From: Bacteroidota bacterium
GTDB lineage: Bacteria > Bacteroidota > Bacteroidia > NS11-12g > UBA955
Reading direction: 5' to 3'
Length of the DNA: 64,000 nt
Assembly: GCA_027488835.1 (NCBI GenBank)
Contig: JAIYAW010000008.1
Location: 62,001-126,000, forward strand
Shown here: piece by piece, positions 35,071 to 45,175 of the stretch
Position numbering within the stretch: the first letter of the stretch is position 1
Layout of the letters: each line of letters starts with the position of its first letter
Made by a program: the position numbers and the translations under genes
The notes under the pieces: model-generated
Seen by the model: only the letters and a program-made list of their open reading frames with translations
Told to the model about the DNA's origin: nothing
Databases searched by the model: none

Positions 35071-35924
35071 CAGAATAAGCTAGAAAACAATCCAATGAAC
35101 ATCGTTAATTTTAGCCAATTGGATATTTTTCTAAATTGACCCTTGTCTTTTGCATTGTAAAGCAAATACAAATAATAGAAAATAGGCGCAATGATAAATG
35201 CTGATATGTAAATTTTAAATAAACTTACGTTTGATTGAAACATGAGTAAAACTGCAATTAAAAAGGTCAAAAGGATGAAAATGGCAGCCAATATTTTTGT
35301 GGCTTGCACCCCTTTCAAAATGGGATAAGTTACATATTCTTGTGCTTTATCTCCTTCAATGTCTTCAATGTCTTTGATTAATTCTCTTGCCATTGTAATA
35401 AAAAAGGCCACACTTGCATATTCAGCGAAATAAGTGTTTTGTACGTTGAAAACACCTCGAGATGCAACGTAGACTACCATGCCTGCCATTATTGAAATCA
35501 AAAGATTCCCTTGTAGCATTTCGCCTTTTAAGTCGCTAGAATAGAAATAAAGAAGAATTGCCAATACAATGCAAAGGATTCCCATTCCTATACCTGTTAA
35601 AAAGCCTGAAATAATACCGATTGATGTTAGAATTGCATAGAATATTTTGGCAGACTTTGTTGAAATATGTTTGCTGAGAATAATCTTTTCTGGTCTGTTA
35701 ATTTGGTCGGTTTCAATATCAAAAATATCGTTGATTACATAACCTCCAGCTGCCACAAAAACGCAGGCAAACATTGTGGTGATTGATTCTTGAAATCGGA
35801 TATTGCTCCAATCGAAATGTGAGAAGCTATGATTAATTCTTGAAGCTGATAATATAAAAAGGAGCTGTGTGAGAACAGTTAAAGTTAAATTAATAGGTCT
35901 AATAAGCTTCAAGTAGTATTTCAC
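35067..35924 (-). CDS. UbiA-family prenyltransferase, geranylgeranylglycerol-phosphate transferase-like
   Basis: 285 residues with about eight membrane helices. The two Asp-rich motifs of UbiA enzymes are present: INDIFDIETDQINRPEK (about 62-78) and KDIEDIEGDKAQEYVTYP (about 182-199). The NDxxDxxxD form with N-R-P-x-K is that of digeranylgeranylglyceryl-phosphate synthase-like proteins, widespread in Bacteroidota, where the natural product is unclear. Quinone or heme prenylation are alternatives. It lies five bases after def and is the last gene of the ruvX-def run. Confidence 0.82.
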   Translation of the reverse strand: MKYYLKLIRPINLTLTVLTQLLFILSASRINHSFSHFDWSNIRFQESITTMFACVFVAAGGYVINDIFDIETDQINRPEKIILSKHISTKSAKIFYAILTSIGIISGFLTGIGMGILCIVLAILLYFYSSDLKGEMLQGNLLISIMAGMVVYVASRGVFNVQNTYFAEYASVAFFITMARELIKDIEDIEGDKAQEYVTYPILKGVQATKILAAIFILLTFLIAVLLMFQSNVSLFKIYISAFIIAPIFYYLYLLYNAKDKGQFRKISNWLKLTMFIGLFSSLFC

Positions 35925-35929
35925 AGTAA

Positions 35930-36481
35930 TTATTTCTTTGGGAATTTCATTTTGTAATCAATATCTACAAATCCTTTTGAAATATTTTCTAATCGTTTTT
36001 TTATCATTCCTCTTTTCAATGGACTCAACCTGTCGGTAAATAAAATTCCCTCAATATGATCATATTCATGTTGAATAATTCTTGCTGCCATTCCATCAAA
36101 AGTTTGGGTATGTTCTTGCCATTTTTCATCAAAAAAGTGAATGGTTAATTCACCTTTTCTTTTAACGTTCGCCCTTACATTGGGTATACTTAAACAACCT
36201 TCTTCAAAGTCCCATTCATTTCCAAACTCTTCTTCTATAGTTGCATTAATAAAAACTTGTTTAAATCCTTTAGGCTTAATATCATCTATGTCTGTCCCAT
36301 CAACAATAAACAATCGAATTGGTAAGCCTATTTGTGGAGCAGCCAACCCAATACCATTGCTTTCATACATGGTTTCAAACATATTGCTAATTAATTCAAG
36401 TAATTGAGGATAATCTTGATCAATGTTGTCGGCTTTTTTTCGAAGCACTGGTTGTCCGTATGCGTATATTGGAAAAATCAT
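35930..36481 (-). CDS. def: Peptide deformylase
   Basis: 183 residues. Removes the formyl group from nascent N-termini. The three family motifs are intact: GIGLAAPQIG (about 44-53), EEGCLSIPN (metal-binding Cys) and QHEYDHIEG (HExxH metal site and catalytic Glu). Length fits type 1B enzymes of this phylum. The ATG overlaps the ruvX stop by four bases (ATGA). Confidence 0.95.
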   Translation of the reverse strand: MIFPIYAYGQPVLRKKADNIDQDYPQLLELISNMFETMYESNGIGLAAPQIGLPIRLFIVDGTDIDDIKPKGFKQVFINATIEEEFGNEWDFEEGCLSIPNVRANVKRKGELTIHFFDEKWQEHTQTFDGMAARIIQHEYDHIEGILFTDRLSPLKRGMIKKRLENISKGFVDIDYKMKFPKK

Positions 36482-36891
36482 GAAATTCTTTGTAGGTGTG
36501 TTTGAAGTATCAATGTAGCAGAAATGGTATCTACTAGTTTTTTGTCTTTTCTATTTTCTCTTTTTACTACTGATTTGTTAATGAATTGTTGGGCTTCGTG
36601 GCTGCTTAATCTTTCATCAATAGTTGCCAAGGGAATTTGTGGGTAATTTGAATTTAACCAAATTATAAAATCTCTTACAGGCTGAGTGGCATCAGTATCT
36701 TCTCCAGACAATTTGGATGGCATGCCCACAACAAATTCGTCGATTGATTCGAGTTGAGCATAATCAGAAAGCCATTTTGGAAAGTCGGAGGCAAAAACAG
36801 TCGTAAGCGGTTGTGCAAAAATTTTCAATGGATCTGTTATTGCTATGCCAATGCGTTTAAGGCCGTAGTCAATTCCAATAATTCTACCCAT
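36478..36891 (-). CDS. ruvX: Putative pre-16S rRNA nuclease / Holliday junction resolvase-like (YqgF)
   Basis: 137 residues of the RNase H-like YqgF family. GRIIGIDYGLKRIGIAITD at the N-terminus holds the first catalytic Asp; DEFVVGMPSKLSG and ATIDERLSSHEA carry later conserved residues, and LVDTISATLIL ends with the last Asp. E. coli YqgF processes the 5' end of 16S rRNA. First gene of the ruvX-def-UbiA run, with a TACCTTTG element ending only five bases from the ATG. Confidence 0.92.
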   Translation of the reverse strand: MGRIIGIDYGLKRIGIAITDPLKIFAQPLTTVFASDFPKWLSDYAQLESIDEFVVGMPSKLSGEDTDATQPVRDFIIWLNSNYPQIPLATIDERLSSHEAQQFINKSVVKRENRKDKKLVDTISATLILQTHLQRIS

Positions 36892-36895
36892 ACTG

Positions 36896-36903
36896 CAAAG
36901 GTA
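36896..36903 (-). promoter_or_regulatory. -7 element of the ruvX-def run
   Basis: Reverse-strand TACCTTTG ends five bases before the ATG, giving a leaderless prediction. The -33 position falls inside the groEL terminator hairpin, so the promoter and terminator are packed together. Confidence 0.5.
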
Positions 36904-36906
36904 AAC

Positions 36907-36938
36907 AAAAAAGGTGCGAAATTCTTCGCACCTTTTTT
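36907..36938 (-). terminator. Intrinsic terminator of groES-groEL
   Basis: A perfect 14-base stem (36907-36920 with 36925-36938, core AAGGTGCGAA) with a four-base loop, about 20 bases past the groEL stop. It carries six A on one side and six T on the other, so it can act on both strands. Confidence 0.88.
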
Positions 36939-36958
36939 GTTGTATTAGGGAGATATGA

Positions 36959-38605
<1,647 letters not shown>

Positions 38606-38881
38606 TTATAAAATTGCTAAAATGTCGCTTTCGCGCATGATTAAATAATCTTTGCCTTCAACGTTGATTTCAGTACCAGCATATTTGCCATACAAAACAG
38701 TGTCGCCAATTTTTACAGTCATGGGCTCATCTACTTTCCCAGAACCTACAGCAACAACTTGTCCTTTTTGTGGTTTTTCTTTTGCTGTATCAGGGATAAT
38801 AATACCTGAAGCTGTTTTTAGATCTGCGGCAACCGGCTCTACTAGAACTCGGTCGGCCAATGGTTTAATGTTCACTGACAT
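38606..38881 (-). CDS. groS: Co-chaperonin GroES
   Basis: 91 residues, the heptameric lid of Gro[13 protein letters not shown] at the start, the mobile-loop region [25 protein letters not shown] and [14 protein letters not shown] are conserved. Upstream there is no CIRCE repeat; instead a different inverted repeat lies 102-138 bases before the ATG and may take part in heat-shock or other control. Confidence 0.98.
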   Translation of the reverse strand: MSVNIKPLADRVLVEPVAADLKTASGIIIPDTAKEKPQKGQVVAVGSGKVDEPMTVKIGDTVLYGKYAGTEINVEGKDYLIMRESDILAIL

Positions 38882-38982
38882 ATTTTTATTGGATTTATAT
38901 AATTGTTAATTTCTCTTTTCTTCTATCGAATATTATGCCAAGGCATTTTGAACGATTTTTGACTGCAATTTTATCAGAAATT

Positions 38983-39019
38983 TATGACAAATGATATTTC
39001 TCTGTGTCAATTTGTCATA
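38983..39019. repeat. Inverted repeat upstream of groES, candidate operator
   Basis: TATGACAAAT (38983-38992) and ATTTGTCATA (39010-39019) are exact reverse complements with a 17-base spacer. A further half-site TGTCA at 39004-39008 makes a direct repeat TGTCA-N3-TTGTCA. It lies between waaA and groES, about 100 bases upstream of the groES ATG, where a heat-shock regulator could bind. Function is inferred. Confidence 0.55.
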
Positions 39020-39070
39020 TCTGAAAATTTGACTTAATAAAATCAATAATTGAAAATATAAAACGGATTT

Positions 39071-40306
39071 TTATTTGCTGTTGAGTATTTCCTTAGTTGC
39101 ATTTTCAATTTGTGGGATACGCGTGTCGAAGTGCGATTTAGTTTTTTGTTTTAGCAAGTTCAATTCAGACGAATTGAACATTGCTTCAATTGTTTTAGCA
39201 AGTTCATCAACTGTTTTTATCTGCATGCCAATTTGGGCATCTACGAATTCCTTTGCCTCAGGAAATTTAAAAGTGTTTGGTCCGAATATAACAGGGACGC
39301 CCGCTGCAGATGCTTCAATTATGTTATGCAATCCATTTCCAAAAGCACCACCAATTACTGCCAAGTCTGATAAGGCATATAATCTCGACAACAATCCAAT
39401 ACTATCAATAACTACAATTTTGGTTGTGGAATTGTTTTGGAAATTAGACAATCTTTCTATTCCAAAATGGTTAAACTTTTGTTCAATTTTATCAATGTGA
39501 TTTTTAGAAATATCATGTGGTGCGATTAAAATACACTGATTCTCTTCCAGAGATTTATTTTGCAAATATTTGAGAAGACCATTTTCTTCTGATTCCCACG
39601 AACTGCCCAAAATCAAAGTGCTTTTGCCAAATGTAAAGTCTTTTATATTTTGAGGGATATCTGCAAGCTTTGATTGTATTTTTTGAGTGCGCAAATATCG
39701 AATGTCTCCAAGAAGTTTCATGTTAGGTAATTGAATTGAATTCCCCAATTCCACCGTGTTTATATTTTGGGCAAAGAAACCTGTACATTTTTTCAATGAG
39801 TTCTGCCAAAAAGATGCCCAAGGTTTTAATATGAAATGATTATCGCGGAGTAAGAAATTCCAATACCAAAATGGGATGATTTTTTGATGGCATTCATTGA
39901 TCAAATTTGGCCAAAATTCATATTTAATAAATATAGCAATGTCTGGATTGATTGCTTGAATCCATGTTTTTGCATTATCAATTGAATCAAATGGCAGATA
40001 TAATTTTATACAATTTGAGAGCAATTTGGCGTTTTTATATCCAGATGGTGAAAAAAAACTGATAATTAACTCTGTTAAAGGTTCGTTTTTAGAAATTTCT
40101 TCAATTAAAGGAACAGCCATTTCATATTCCCCTAAACTCGCTGCGTGGATCCAAATTCGTTTGTTCGTTTTTGGTGGTAATTGTTTGATAAAATCAACTT
40201 GTAATTTTCTTCCCGTGATCATTTCTCGGGCTTTGGGATTAATTATTCCTGCAAGGCGAATGAGTCCCTCAAAAATGAAAATGAAAAAAGAATAAATGAC
40301 TTTCAA
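39071..40306 (-). CDS. waaA: 3-deoxy-D-manno-octulosonic acid (Kdo) transferase
   Basis: 411 residues, GT30 family, adds Kdo to lipid A precursor at the inner membrane. The N-terminal hydrophobic anchor (about 4-20) and the active-site segment IWIHAASLGEYEMAVPLIEEI (Glu as general base) are clear; the C-terminal half has LILGSSWESEE, VVIDSIGLLSRLYALSDLAVIGGAFG and NIIEASAAGVPVIFGPN, the donor-binding region. Whether it adds one or more Kdo cannot be told. It starts four bases after the barrel gene, last of three genes beginning at 41950. Confidence 0.93.
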   Translation of the reverse strand: MKVIYSFFIFIFEGLIRLAGIINPKAREMITGRKLQVDFIKQLPPKTNKRIWIHAASLGEYEMAVPLIEEISKNEPLTELIISFFSPSGYKNAKLLSNCIKLYLPFDSIDNAKTWIQAINPDIAIFIKYEFWPNLINECHQKIIPFWYWNFLLRDNHFILKPWASFWQNSLKKCTGFFAQNINTVELGNSIQLPNMKLLGDIRYLRTQKIQSKLADIPQNIKDFTFGKSTLILGSSWESEENGLLKYLQNKSLEENQCILIAPHDISKNHIDKIEQKFNHFGIERLSNFQNNSTTKIVVIDSIGLLSRLYALSDLAVIGGAFGNGLHNIIEASAAGVPVIFGPNTFKFPEAKEFVDAQIGMQIKTVDELAKTIEAMFNSSELNLLKQKTKSHFDTRIPQIENATKEILNSK

Positions 40307-40310
40307 AATA

Positions 40311-41153
40311 TTAATCCATAAAATACTCTTGATCTCTTAATTTTTGATCAATTCTAATTGGAATAATCATACCAAAATGAACTCCAGTTGTAAATTCGTT
40401 AATAGAGGCATTGTCGGCTTTGTTATTTCCAAAATCCCAAGGTCGCAAACTGTGTGACACCCCTTGAATAAAATCAAAGCCCAAAACGCAACTAATTGCA
40501 TTGAAGTTAAAATACTGAATGCGAATTCTTTGAGCAATTTGATATCCACCGGCAAGTTTGTCGTATCCCGTTATATTATTTCCTTCTATTTGTGGAACTG
40601 TACCCTGGTCTACCTGATATTCTATGTAGGTTTGTGAATAGCCACCACCAATGCCAATTTGCAATGCGAGGTGTTTTTTAGTGAATTTTTGAACTGGATA
40701 AAAATTCCTAGAAATGTATGCACGAGATGAAAATCCTCTTAATCTTGCGCGAATCACCGCAGGATGTCCATTTATATCAATGATATCGCCATTCTCGTTG
40801 GATATATTGTTGAAGAATCCTGCAGTTTTTACGTTGTTTCCTAAGTATATATTGTATTCGAAACTTCCAACCCACTTTCCTTGGTGTTGATATTCGATTG
40901 CGATTGGAAAACTTGTAAAATCCGGGTATTTTAAAGCAATGTCGCTATAATTTATATTATATGCCGCACCGAAATTTAAAAAAATCCAAGATTTGTCTTT
41001 GTTAGAGAAAATTGATATTTTTTTATTGTTTAGGGTATCGGTTGTTTTAACTTTTGCGGTATCGGTATCAATATAATTTGATGCTTTAATTTCATTAGAA
41101 ATGAAAAAAAGAACACAAATAAGAATAAGTTTCAAAGCAACTGTATACCGCAT
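40311..41153 (-). CDS. Outer-membrane beta-barrel-like protein of unknown function
   Basis: 280 residues with a signal peptide (LKLILICVLFFISNEIKAS). After a short Thr/Asp/Lys linker, alternating aromatic and small residues (SWIFLNFGAAYNINYSDIAL, WVGSFEYNIYLG, ALQIGIGGGYSQTYIEYQV, FTTGVHFGMIIPIRI) indicate eight to ten beta strands of an outer-membrane barrel. No specific family recognised. Between an alpha/beta hydrolase gene and waaA, with gaps of 20 and 4 bases. A TAnnTTCG element lies just upstream. Confidence 0.7.
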   Translation of the reverse strand: MRYTVALKLILICVLFFISNEIKASNYIDTDTAKVKTTDTLNNKKISIFSNKDKSWIFLNFGAAYNINYSDIALKYPDFTSFPIAIEYQHQGKWVGSFEYNIYLGNNVKTAGFFNNISNENGDIIDINGHPAVIRARLRGFSSRAYISRNFYPVQKFTKKHLALQIGIGGGYSQTYIEYQVDQGTVPQIEGNNITGYDKLAGGYQIAQRIRIQYFNFNAISCVLGFDFIQGVSHSLRPWDFGNNKADNASINEFTTGVHFGMIIPIRIDQKLRDQEYFMD

Positions 41154-41159
41154 ATAATT

Positions 41160-41167
41160 CGAAAATA
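41160..41167 (-). promoter_or_regulatory. Possible -7 element (TAnnTTCG) of the barrel gene
   Basis: Reverse-strand TATTTTCG ends seven bases before the ATG at 41153, in the 20-base gap after the hydrolase gene. Confidence 0.3.
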
Positions 41168-41173
41168 ATATTA

Positions 41174-41950
41174 TTAATTGAGATGTGATAAAATTTGGTT
41201 TATTATTGTTAAAAATTCTGAGGGATTATCAGCATGTACCCAATGCCCTGCCTTGGAAATGGTATGGTAACAAGCAGTAGGGAAATAATGCTCAATAAAG
41301 GGTTTGTCTGATTCTTTTAAGTACCCACTTTTTTCTCCCAAAATAAAATGGGTTGATCGTGTGAACTCTTGCGTAAAATCTAGACCACCAATAATTTCCT
41401 CATAATAATTTTCTATGGCAGGTAAATTAATTTTTAGTTTATACCCTCCATTGGCATCAGCTTCTAAATTCTTTAGCAAAAACTGACGAACGCCCATATC
41501 GGGTGCAAAAGGTAAAAAAGCAGATTCTGCTTCCCTTCTAGAATGGATTTGTGAAAAATCTAGTTCTTTGAAAGCCCTGAAATATTCTAAATGCCCGGGG
41601 TGATATTGTTTGGGTGCAATATCAACAGCAATTAAGTTTTTAACCATATCAGGAAACATGTTGGCAAACAACAACGAGGTTTTTCCACCCATAGAGTGGC
41701 CAATGATATCAGCTTCATTATCGTTCATGTGTTCCATCAAATGTTTTAGATCTTTTGCCATGGCTTTGTATGAGCAATCATCGTTATGAAATGATTTACC
41801 ATGATTGCGGGCATCAAATGTAATTACCCGATATTGATTTGAAAGGTGATTGGCAATATTGTGCCAATTGTCGAGCATACCAAAAATTCCATGGAGAATG
41901 TAAATAGGCCTTGAGTTTTCTGCTCCGTATATTTTGTGGTTTACAAGCAT
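41174..41950 (-). CDS. Alpha/beta hydrolase, YbfF-like esterase
   Basis: 258 residues, cytoplasmic. ILHGIFGMLDNWHNI (oxyanion region), RVITFDARNHGKS, the nucleophile elbow IIGHSMGGKTSLLFA, the acid residue in HFILGEKSGYL region, and the catalytic His in KAGHWVHADNP are present. This pattern is close to E. coli YbfF and PhaZ-like short esterases. Natural substrate unknown. First of a three-gene leftward group with the barrel protein and waaA. It follows the ald terminator by only 12 bases. Confidence 0.87.
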   Translation of the reverse strand: MLVNHKIYGAENSRPIYILHGIFGMLDNWHNIANHLSNQYRVITFDARNHGKSFHNDDCSYKAMAKDLKHLMEHMNDNEADIIGHSMGGKTSLLFANMFPDMVKNLIAVDIAPKQYHPGHLEYFRAFKELDFSQIHSRREAESAFLPFAPDMGVRQFLLKNLEADANGGYKLKINLPAIENYYEEIIGGLDFTQEFTRSTHFILGEKSGYLKESDKPFIEHYFPTACYHTISKAGHWVHADNPSEFLTIINQILSHLN

Positions 41951-41961
41951 TTTGTTTTTAT

Positions 41962-41996
41962 AAAAAAGGGGAAAAGATGGTGATCTTTTCCCCTTT
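41962..41996 (-). terminator. Intrinsic terminator of ald
   Basis: A perfect 14-base stem (41965-41978 with 41983-41996, core GGGGAAAAGAT) with loop GGTG, about 20 bases past the ald stop on the reverse strand, followed by Ts on that strand. Confidence 0.88.
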
Positions 41997-42014
41997 GTAT
42001 GTATTAGACTAAAA

Positions 42015-43130
42015 TTAATTTAATATTGATTCAACAGGAGTATATGGAAGGTTAAATGCTTCGCTTACGCCTTTGTACACGACATCACCATTTACAACAT
42101 TTAATCCTAATTTAAGGTCTTGGTTGTCGCTACAAGCTTTTTTCCAACCTTTGTTAGCCAATTGCACCGCATAAGGAAGCGTTGCATTTGTGAGTGCCAA
42201 AGTAGAAGTATAGGGAACTGCGCCTGGCATGTTTGCTACGCAATAGTGAATTACACCATCAATTTCGTAACAAGGTTCTGCGTGTGTAGTAGGTTTCGAT
42301 GTTTCGAAGCAACCACCTTGGTCAATTGCAACGTCAACAATCACTGCACCTTTACGCATAGTTGGCAACATATCGCGGGTAATTAATTTTGGAGCTTTTG
42401 CGCCAGGAATTAAAACACCACCAATTACCAAATCGGCAGTTTTGATTGCTTCTCTGATGTTGTAGTCGTTGCTATATTGTGTATTTACATTTGCAGGCAT
42501 TGTGTCGTCTAGTTGACGTAAACGTGGCAAGCTAATATCCATCAATGTTACGTTAGCACCTAATCCAGCAGCCATTTTAGCAGCTTGTGTTCCAACTATA
42601 CCACCACCCAATACAATTACGTTTGCAGGTTTTACCCCAGGTACACCTCCCAAAAGGATACCACGTCCACCCATAGGTTTTTCGAGGTATTTTGCTCCTT
42701 CTTGAATACTCATTCTACCCGCAACTTCACTCATTGGAACCAATAAAGGTAAGCTTCTGTCAGGACGTTCAACGGTTTCATATGCCAAACATACGGCTTT
42801 GCTTTTGATCATAGCGTGTGTTAAGGGTTCATATGAAGCAAAGTGGAAATAGGTGAAAAGCAACTGATTTTCTTTGATCAAAGGATATTCAGATTCAATT
42901 GGTTCTTTAACCTTAATGATCATTTCGGCAATGCCGTAAACTTCTTCAATGGTTGGAATGATTTTAGCACCTGCACTAACATATTCCTCATCTGAAAAAC
43001 CACTTCCGTTTCCAGCAGTAGCTTGTACATACAACGTGTGACCGTTTTTTACCAATTCACTAGCCCCAGCTGGGGTTAAAGCAACGCGATTTTCGTTGTT
43101 TTTGATTTCTTTAGGAACGCCAATTATCAT
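42015..43130 (-). CDS. ald: Alanine dehydrogenase
   Basis: 371 residues. NAD-dependent interconversion of L-alanine and pyruvate plus ammonia. MIIGVPKEIKNNENRVALTPAGA, substrate-binding Lys and His regions (VKVKEP, LFTYFHFAS), the Rossmann GGGIVGTQAAKMAAGLGANVTLMDIS and the C-terminal VANMPGAVPYTSTLALTNATLPY are diagnostic. Monocistronic: its own TTCG-type -7 element upstream and a strong terminator downstream. Confidence 0.97.
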   Translation of the reverse strand: MIIGVPKEIKNNENRVALTPAGASELVKNGHTLYVQATAGNGSGFSDEEYVSAGAKIIPTIEEVYGIAEMIIKVKEPIESEYPLIKENQLLFTYFHFASYEPLTHAMIKSKAVCLAYETVERPDRSLPLLVPMSEVAGRMSIQEGAKYLEKPMGGRGILLGGVPGVKPANVIVLGGGIVGTQAAKMAAGLGANVTLMDISLPRLRQLDDTMPANVNTQYSNDYNIREAIKTADLVIGGVLIPGAKAPKLITRDMLPTMRKGAVIVDVAIDQGGCFETSKPTTHAEPCYEIDGVIHYCVANMPGAVPYTSTLALTNATLPYAVQLANKGWKKACSDNQDLKLGLNVVNGDVVYKGVSEAFNLPYTPVESILN

Positions 43131-43147
43131 GATAGTTAAAATTCGTG

Positions 43148-43155
43148 CGAAGATA
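43148..43155 (-). promoter_or_regulatory. Possible -7 element (TAnnTTCG) of ald
   Basis: Reverse-strand TATCTTCG ends 18 bases before the ald ATG. A TTTG lies 22 rather than 19 bases upstream. Confidence 0.35.
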
Positions 43156-43194
43156 ATAATTGAAGAGCAATACCCCGCAAAAACTTTTCTATAA

Positions 43195-43221
43195 TTTAGA
43201 TGAGGTTTTGCCTCATTTAAG
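43195..43221 (-). terminator. Hairpin at the end of the MurG-like gene
   Basis: A stem of about 11 pairs with two G-T pairs (43195-43205 with 43211-43221, core GATGAGG/CCTCAT) and a five-base loop overlaps the stop codon at 43217. No clean T-run follows, so it is a weak terminator candidate. Confidence 0.4.
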
Positions 43222-44215
43222 TCAAGGCAATTTCCATTGCTTTTTCAATTATGTGATTCGTAGGTAGGAAATTAGGCATTTCTAAATCAAGTGTGGTAGG
43301 ATTTTGATGATACCATTGATTTATTTTACTTCCAAAATAATGGTCAATATCATACACACTTTGTGCTCCATATTTTTTTAATGATTCAGCGTTACAAAGT
43401 TGTTCATATTGGCCTTTTATGGGAATCAACAACATTTTTTTACCCAAAAACAAGCTCTCTGCAGGTGTTTCAAAACCAGCGCCTGTAATTATGCCATGAC
43501 AGTGAATCAAACTATTTGCAAAGTTATCATTATCAATTGGCATCCAAGTTATGTTTTGTTCGGTTTTTTTAGTTTGAACATGCTTTGAAAATACTTCAAA
43601 TTGAATTTTTTGCAGCGAGCTGAAAGCTCTGTAAAGATTAAAATCGGAATATTGTGGTAAATAAACTGCAACATGTCCTTTGTTCGTAGGTTCAGCATTC
43701 CACAAGCTCTGTTTGATTACAGGTGGTAAAATCCAATTTTCATAAGCTTCATAATGAAATCCAATATTGTTATTGCTTTTACAATAATTTTTTAATACCC
43801 ATTCCGCAACAGCATCGGATTTTTCATGGCGTGGTACATTTTTTGAAACGAAACTTGCCTGATGACCAATATGAATCATTTTTTTCTTCGCTATTTTACA
43901 CGCTTTGGCGCATATAAATTCAAAGTCATTTAAAATCAAATCATATTTATTTACTGGCAATTCTTTTGATTCTTTTTGAATTCTGGATAAATTAATTTGT
44001 GAAATGATTTTCGGGTAATCTAAACTTCCCGTGTTTCGGTAAAATAGGCTTAATCCAGAGCTTCTGTATTTAACAGGTAAATTGGGATTTAAAGATGAAT
44101 TACTGCCACTTAAAAATACATCTACTTCGCCATATTTTTGCAAATGGGGCATCATTTCGATTGCTCTCGCAATGTGTCCATTTCCAGTGGCTTGCACTGC
44201 GTATAATATTTTCAT
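43217..44215 (-). CDS. MurG-like GT-B glycosyltransferase family protein
   Basis: 332 residues. The N-terminus MKILYAVQATGNGHIARAIEM is the glycine-rich loop of GT-B transferases acting on lipids. LIHCHGIITGAGFETPAESLFLGKKMLLIPIKGQYEQLCNA in the C-terminal half is the nucleotide-sugar donor site. It matches uncharacterised MurG/UGT-like proteins of Bacteroidota. Its ATG shares TAATG with the stop of the LpxH-like phosphoesterase, so the two enzymes are made together and may act on the same glycolipid. Donor and acceptor unknown. Confidence 0.82.
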   Translation of the reverse strand: MKILYAVQATGNGHIARAIEMMPHLQKYGEVDVFLSGSNSSLNPNLPVKYRSSGLSLFYRNTGSLDYPKIISQINLSRIQKESKELPVNKYDLILNDFEFICAKACKIAKKKMIHIGHQASFVSKNVPRHEKSDAVAEWVLKNYCKSNNNIGFHYEAYENWILPPVIKQSLWNAEPTNKGHVAVYLPQYSDFNLYRAFSSLQKIQFEVFSKHVQTKKTEQNITWMPIDNDNFANSLIHCHGIITGAGFETPAESLFLGKKMLLIPIKGQYEQLCNAESLKKYGAQSVYDIDHYFGSKINQWYHQNPTTLDLEMPNFLPTNHIIEKAMEIALT

Positions 44216-45057
44216 TACAAAACGCTTTGAATCCAGAATGCAACTTGCTCAGTAATTACATCCGGAACTTTGGGTGTGCGTTGGTATTCTTTGTTGTAAT
44301 TTATTTGTGATTTGAGCGTTTCAAATTGATGAATATTCCATTCTCCCTTGTCGTATTCCAAAGATGTAAGGTTTTCAATCCAATCGCCACTATTTAAATA
44401 AACTACAGAACCCTTTTCATTTGTAATTGTTCTTTGTTGCGGTTGGTGAATATGCCCACAGATGACATAGTCGAATCCCTTTTCAATTGCCAATTCTCCC
44501 GCTGTTTGTTCAAAATCTCCAATCCAGGCAACCGCTTTTTTAACACTATTTTTGATTTTTTTGGAAAAACTCATTTTGTCACGACCAAAAAAAGTTAAAA
44601 TTTTATTTAACCAATGATTCATCCAAATGAGGAAGTCATATCCTTGTCCCCCTAATTTGGCAATAATTTTGGCACTCCCTTTGGTTGTTGAATCAAATAC
44701 ATCTCCATGGAAAATCCATGTTTTCTTTCCATCAAGATCAAGTACCAATTTGTCGTCAAGCAACAAATTTCCTAAACGGGTACCTGAATATTTTCTTAAA
44801 GCTTCATCATGATTTCCGGTAATATAATAAACCATTGTACCAGCTTCCATTAATTTTAAAATTTCCCTAATCACCTGCATGTGAGCAGGAGGGAAGTATT
44901 TTTTACGGAATTGCCAAATGTCAATTATATCGCCATTTAAAACTAATATCTTTGGATTGATCCCTTTCAAATAGCGAACAATTTCATTTGCATGACAACC
45001 AAATGTACCTAAGTGTAGATCACTTATTACGCATACTTGCAAGTTTTTTCTTTCCAT
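44215..45057 (-). CDS. LpxH-like UDP-2,3-diacylglucosamine diphosphatase family metallophosphoesterase
   Basis: 280 residues of the calcineurin-like phosphoesterase fold. The di-metal motifs are ISDLHLGTFG, LNGDIIDIW, ITGNHDEALR, IFHGDVFD and VICGHIHQPQ. The spacing and the WQFRKKYFP segment fit the LpxH-related proteins that split UDP-diacylglucosamine in lipid A synthesis. It is longer than E. coli LpxH (about 240) and has an extra segment (GYDFLIWMNHWLNKILTFFG) likely to sit on the membrane. Whether it is the true LpxH or a paralogue is not decided. Coupled with the following MurG-like gene. Confidence 0.82.
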   Translation of the reverse strand: MERKNLQVCVISDLHLGTFGCHANEIVRYLKGINPKILVLNGDIIDIWQFRKKYFPPAHMQVIREILKLMEAGTMVYYITGNHDEALRKYSGTRLGNLLLDDKLVLDLDGKKTWIFHGDVFDSTTKGSAKIIAKLGGQGYDFLIWMNHWLNKILTFFGRDKMSFSKKIKNSVKKAVAWIGDFEQTAGELAIEKGFDYVICGHIHQPQQRTITNEKGSVVYLNSGDWIENLTSLEYDKGEWNIHQFETLKSQINYNKEYQRTPKVPDVITEQVAFWIQSVL

Positions 45058-45175
45058 AGAATTAGATTCATGCGAAGAAACGAAGTGAATATGCTCTTAT
45101 TGTTTTTTTTATGTCAAATAGAAATGAAATACATATTATCAAATTCCTAATTGATAATAACTTGGTAACAATTTG

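Noticed and set aside
38882-39070. CIRCE heat-shock element upstream of groES
   Set aside because: TTAGCACTC-N9-GAGTGCTAA is not present; only the different TATGACAAAT repeat is.
45135-45158. Terminator after the C1 peptidase gene
   Set aside because: The ATTATCAA/TTGATAAT hairpin is AT-only in most pairs and lacks a T-run on the coding strand; it was not listed as a terminator.
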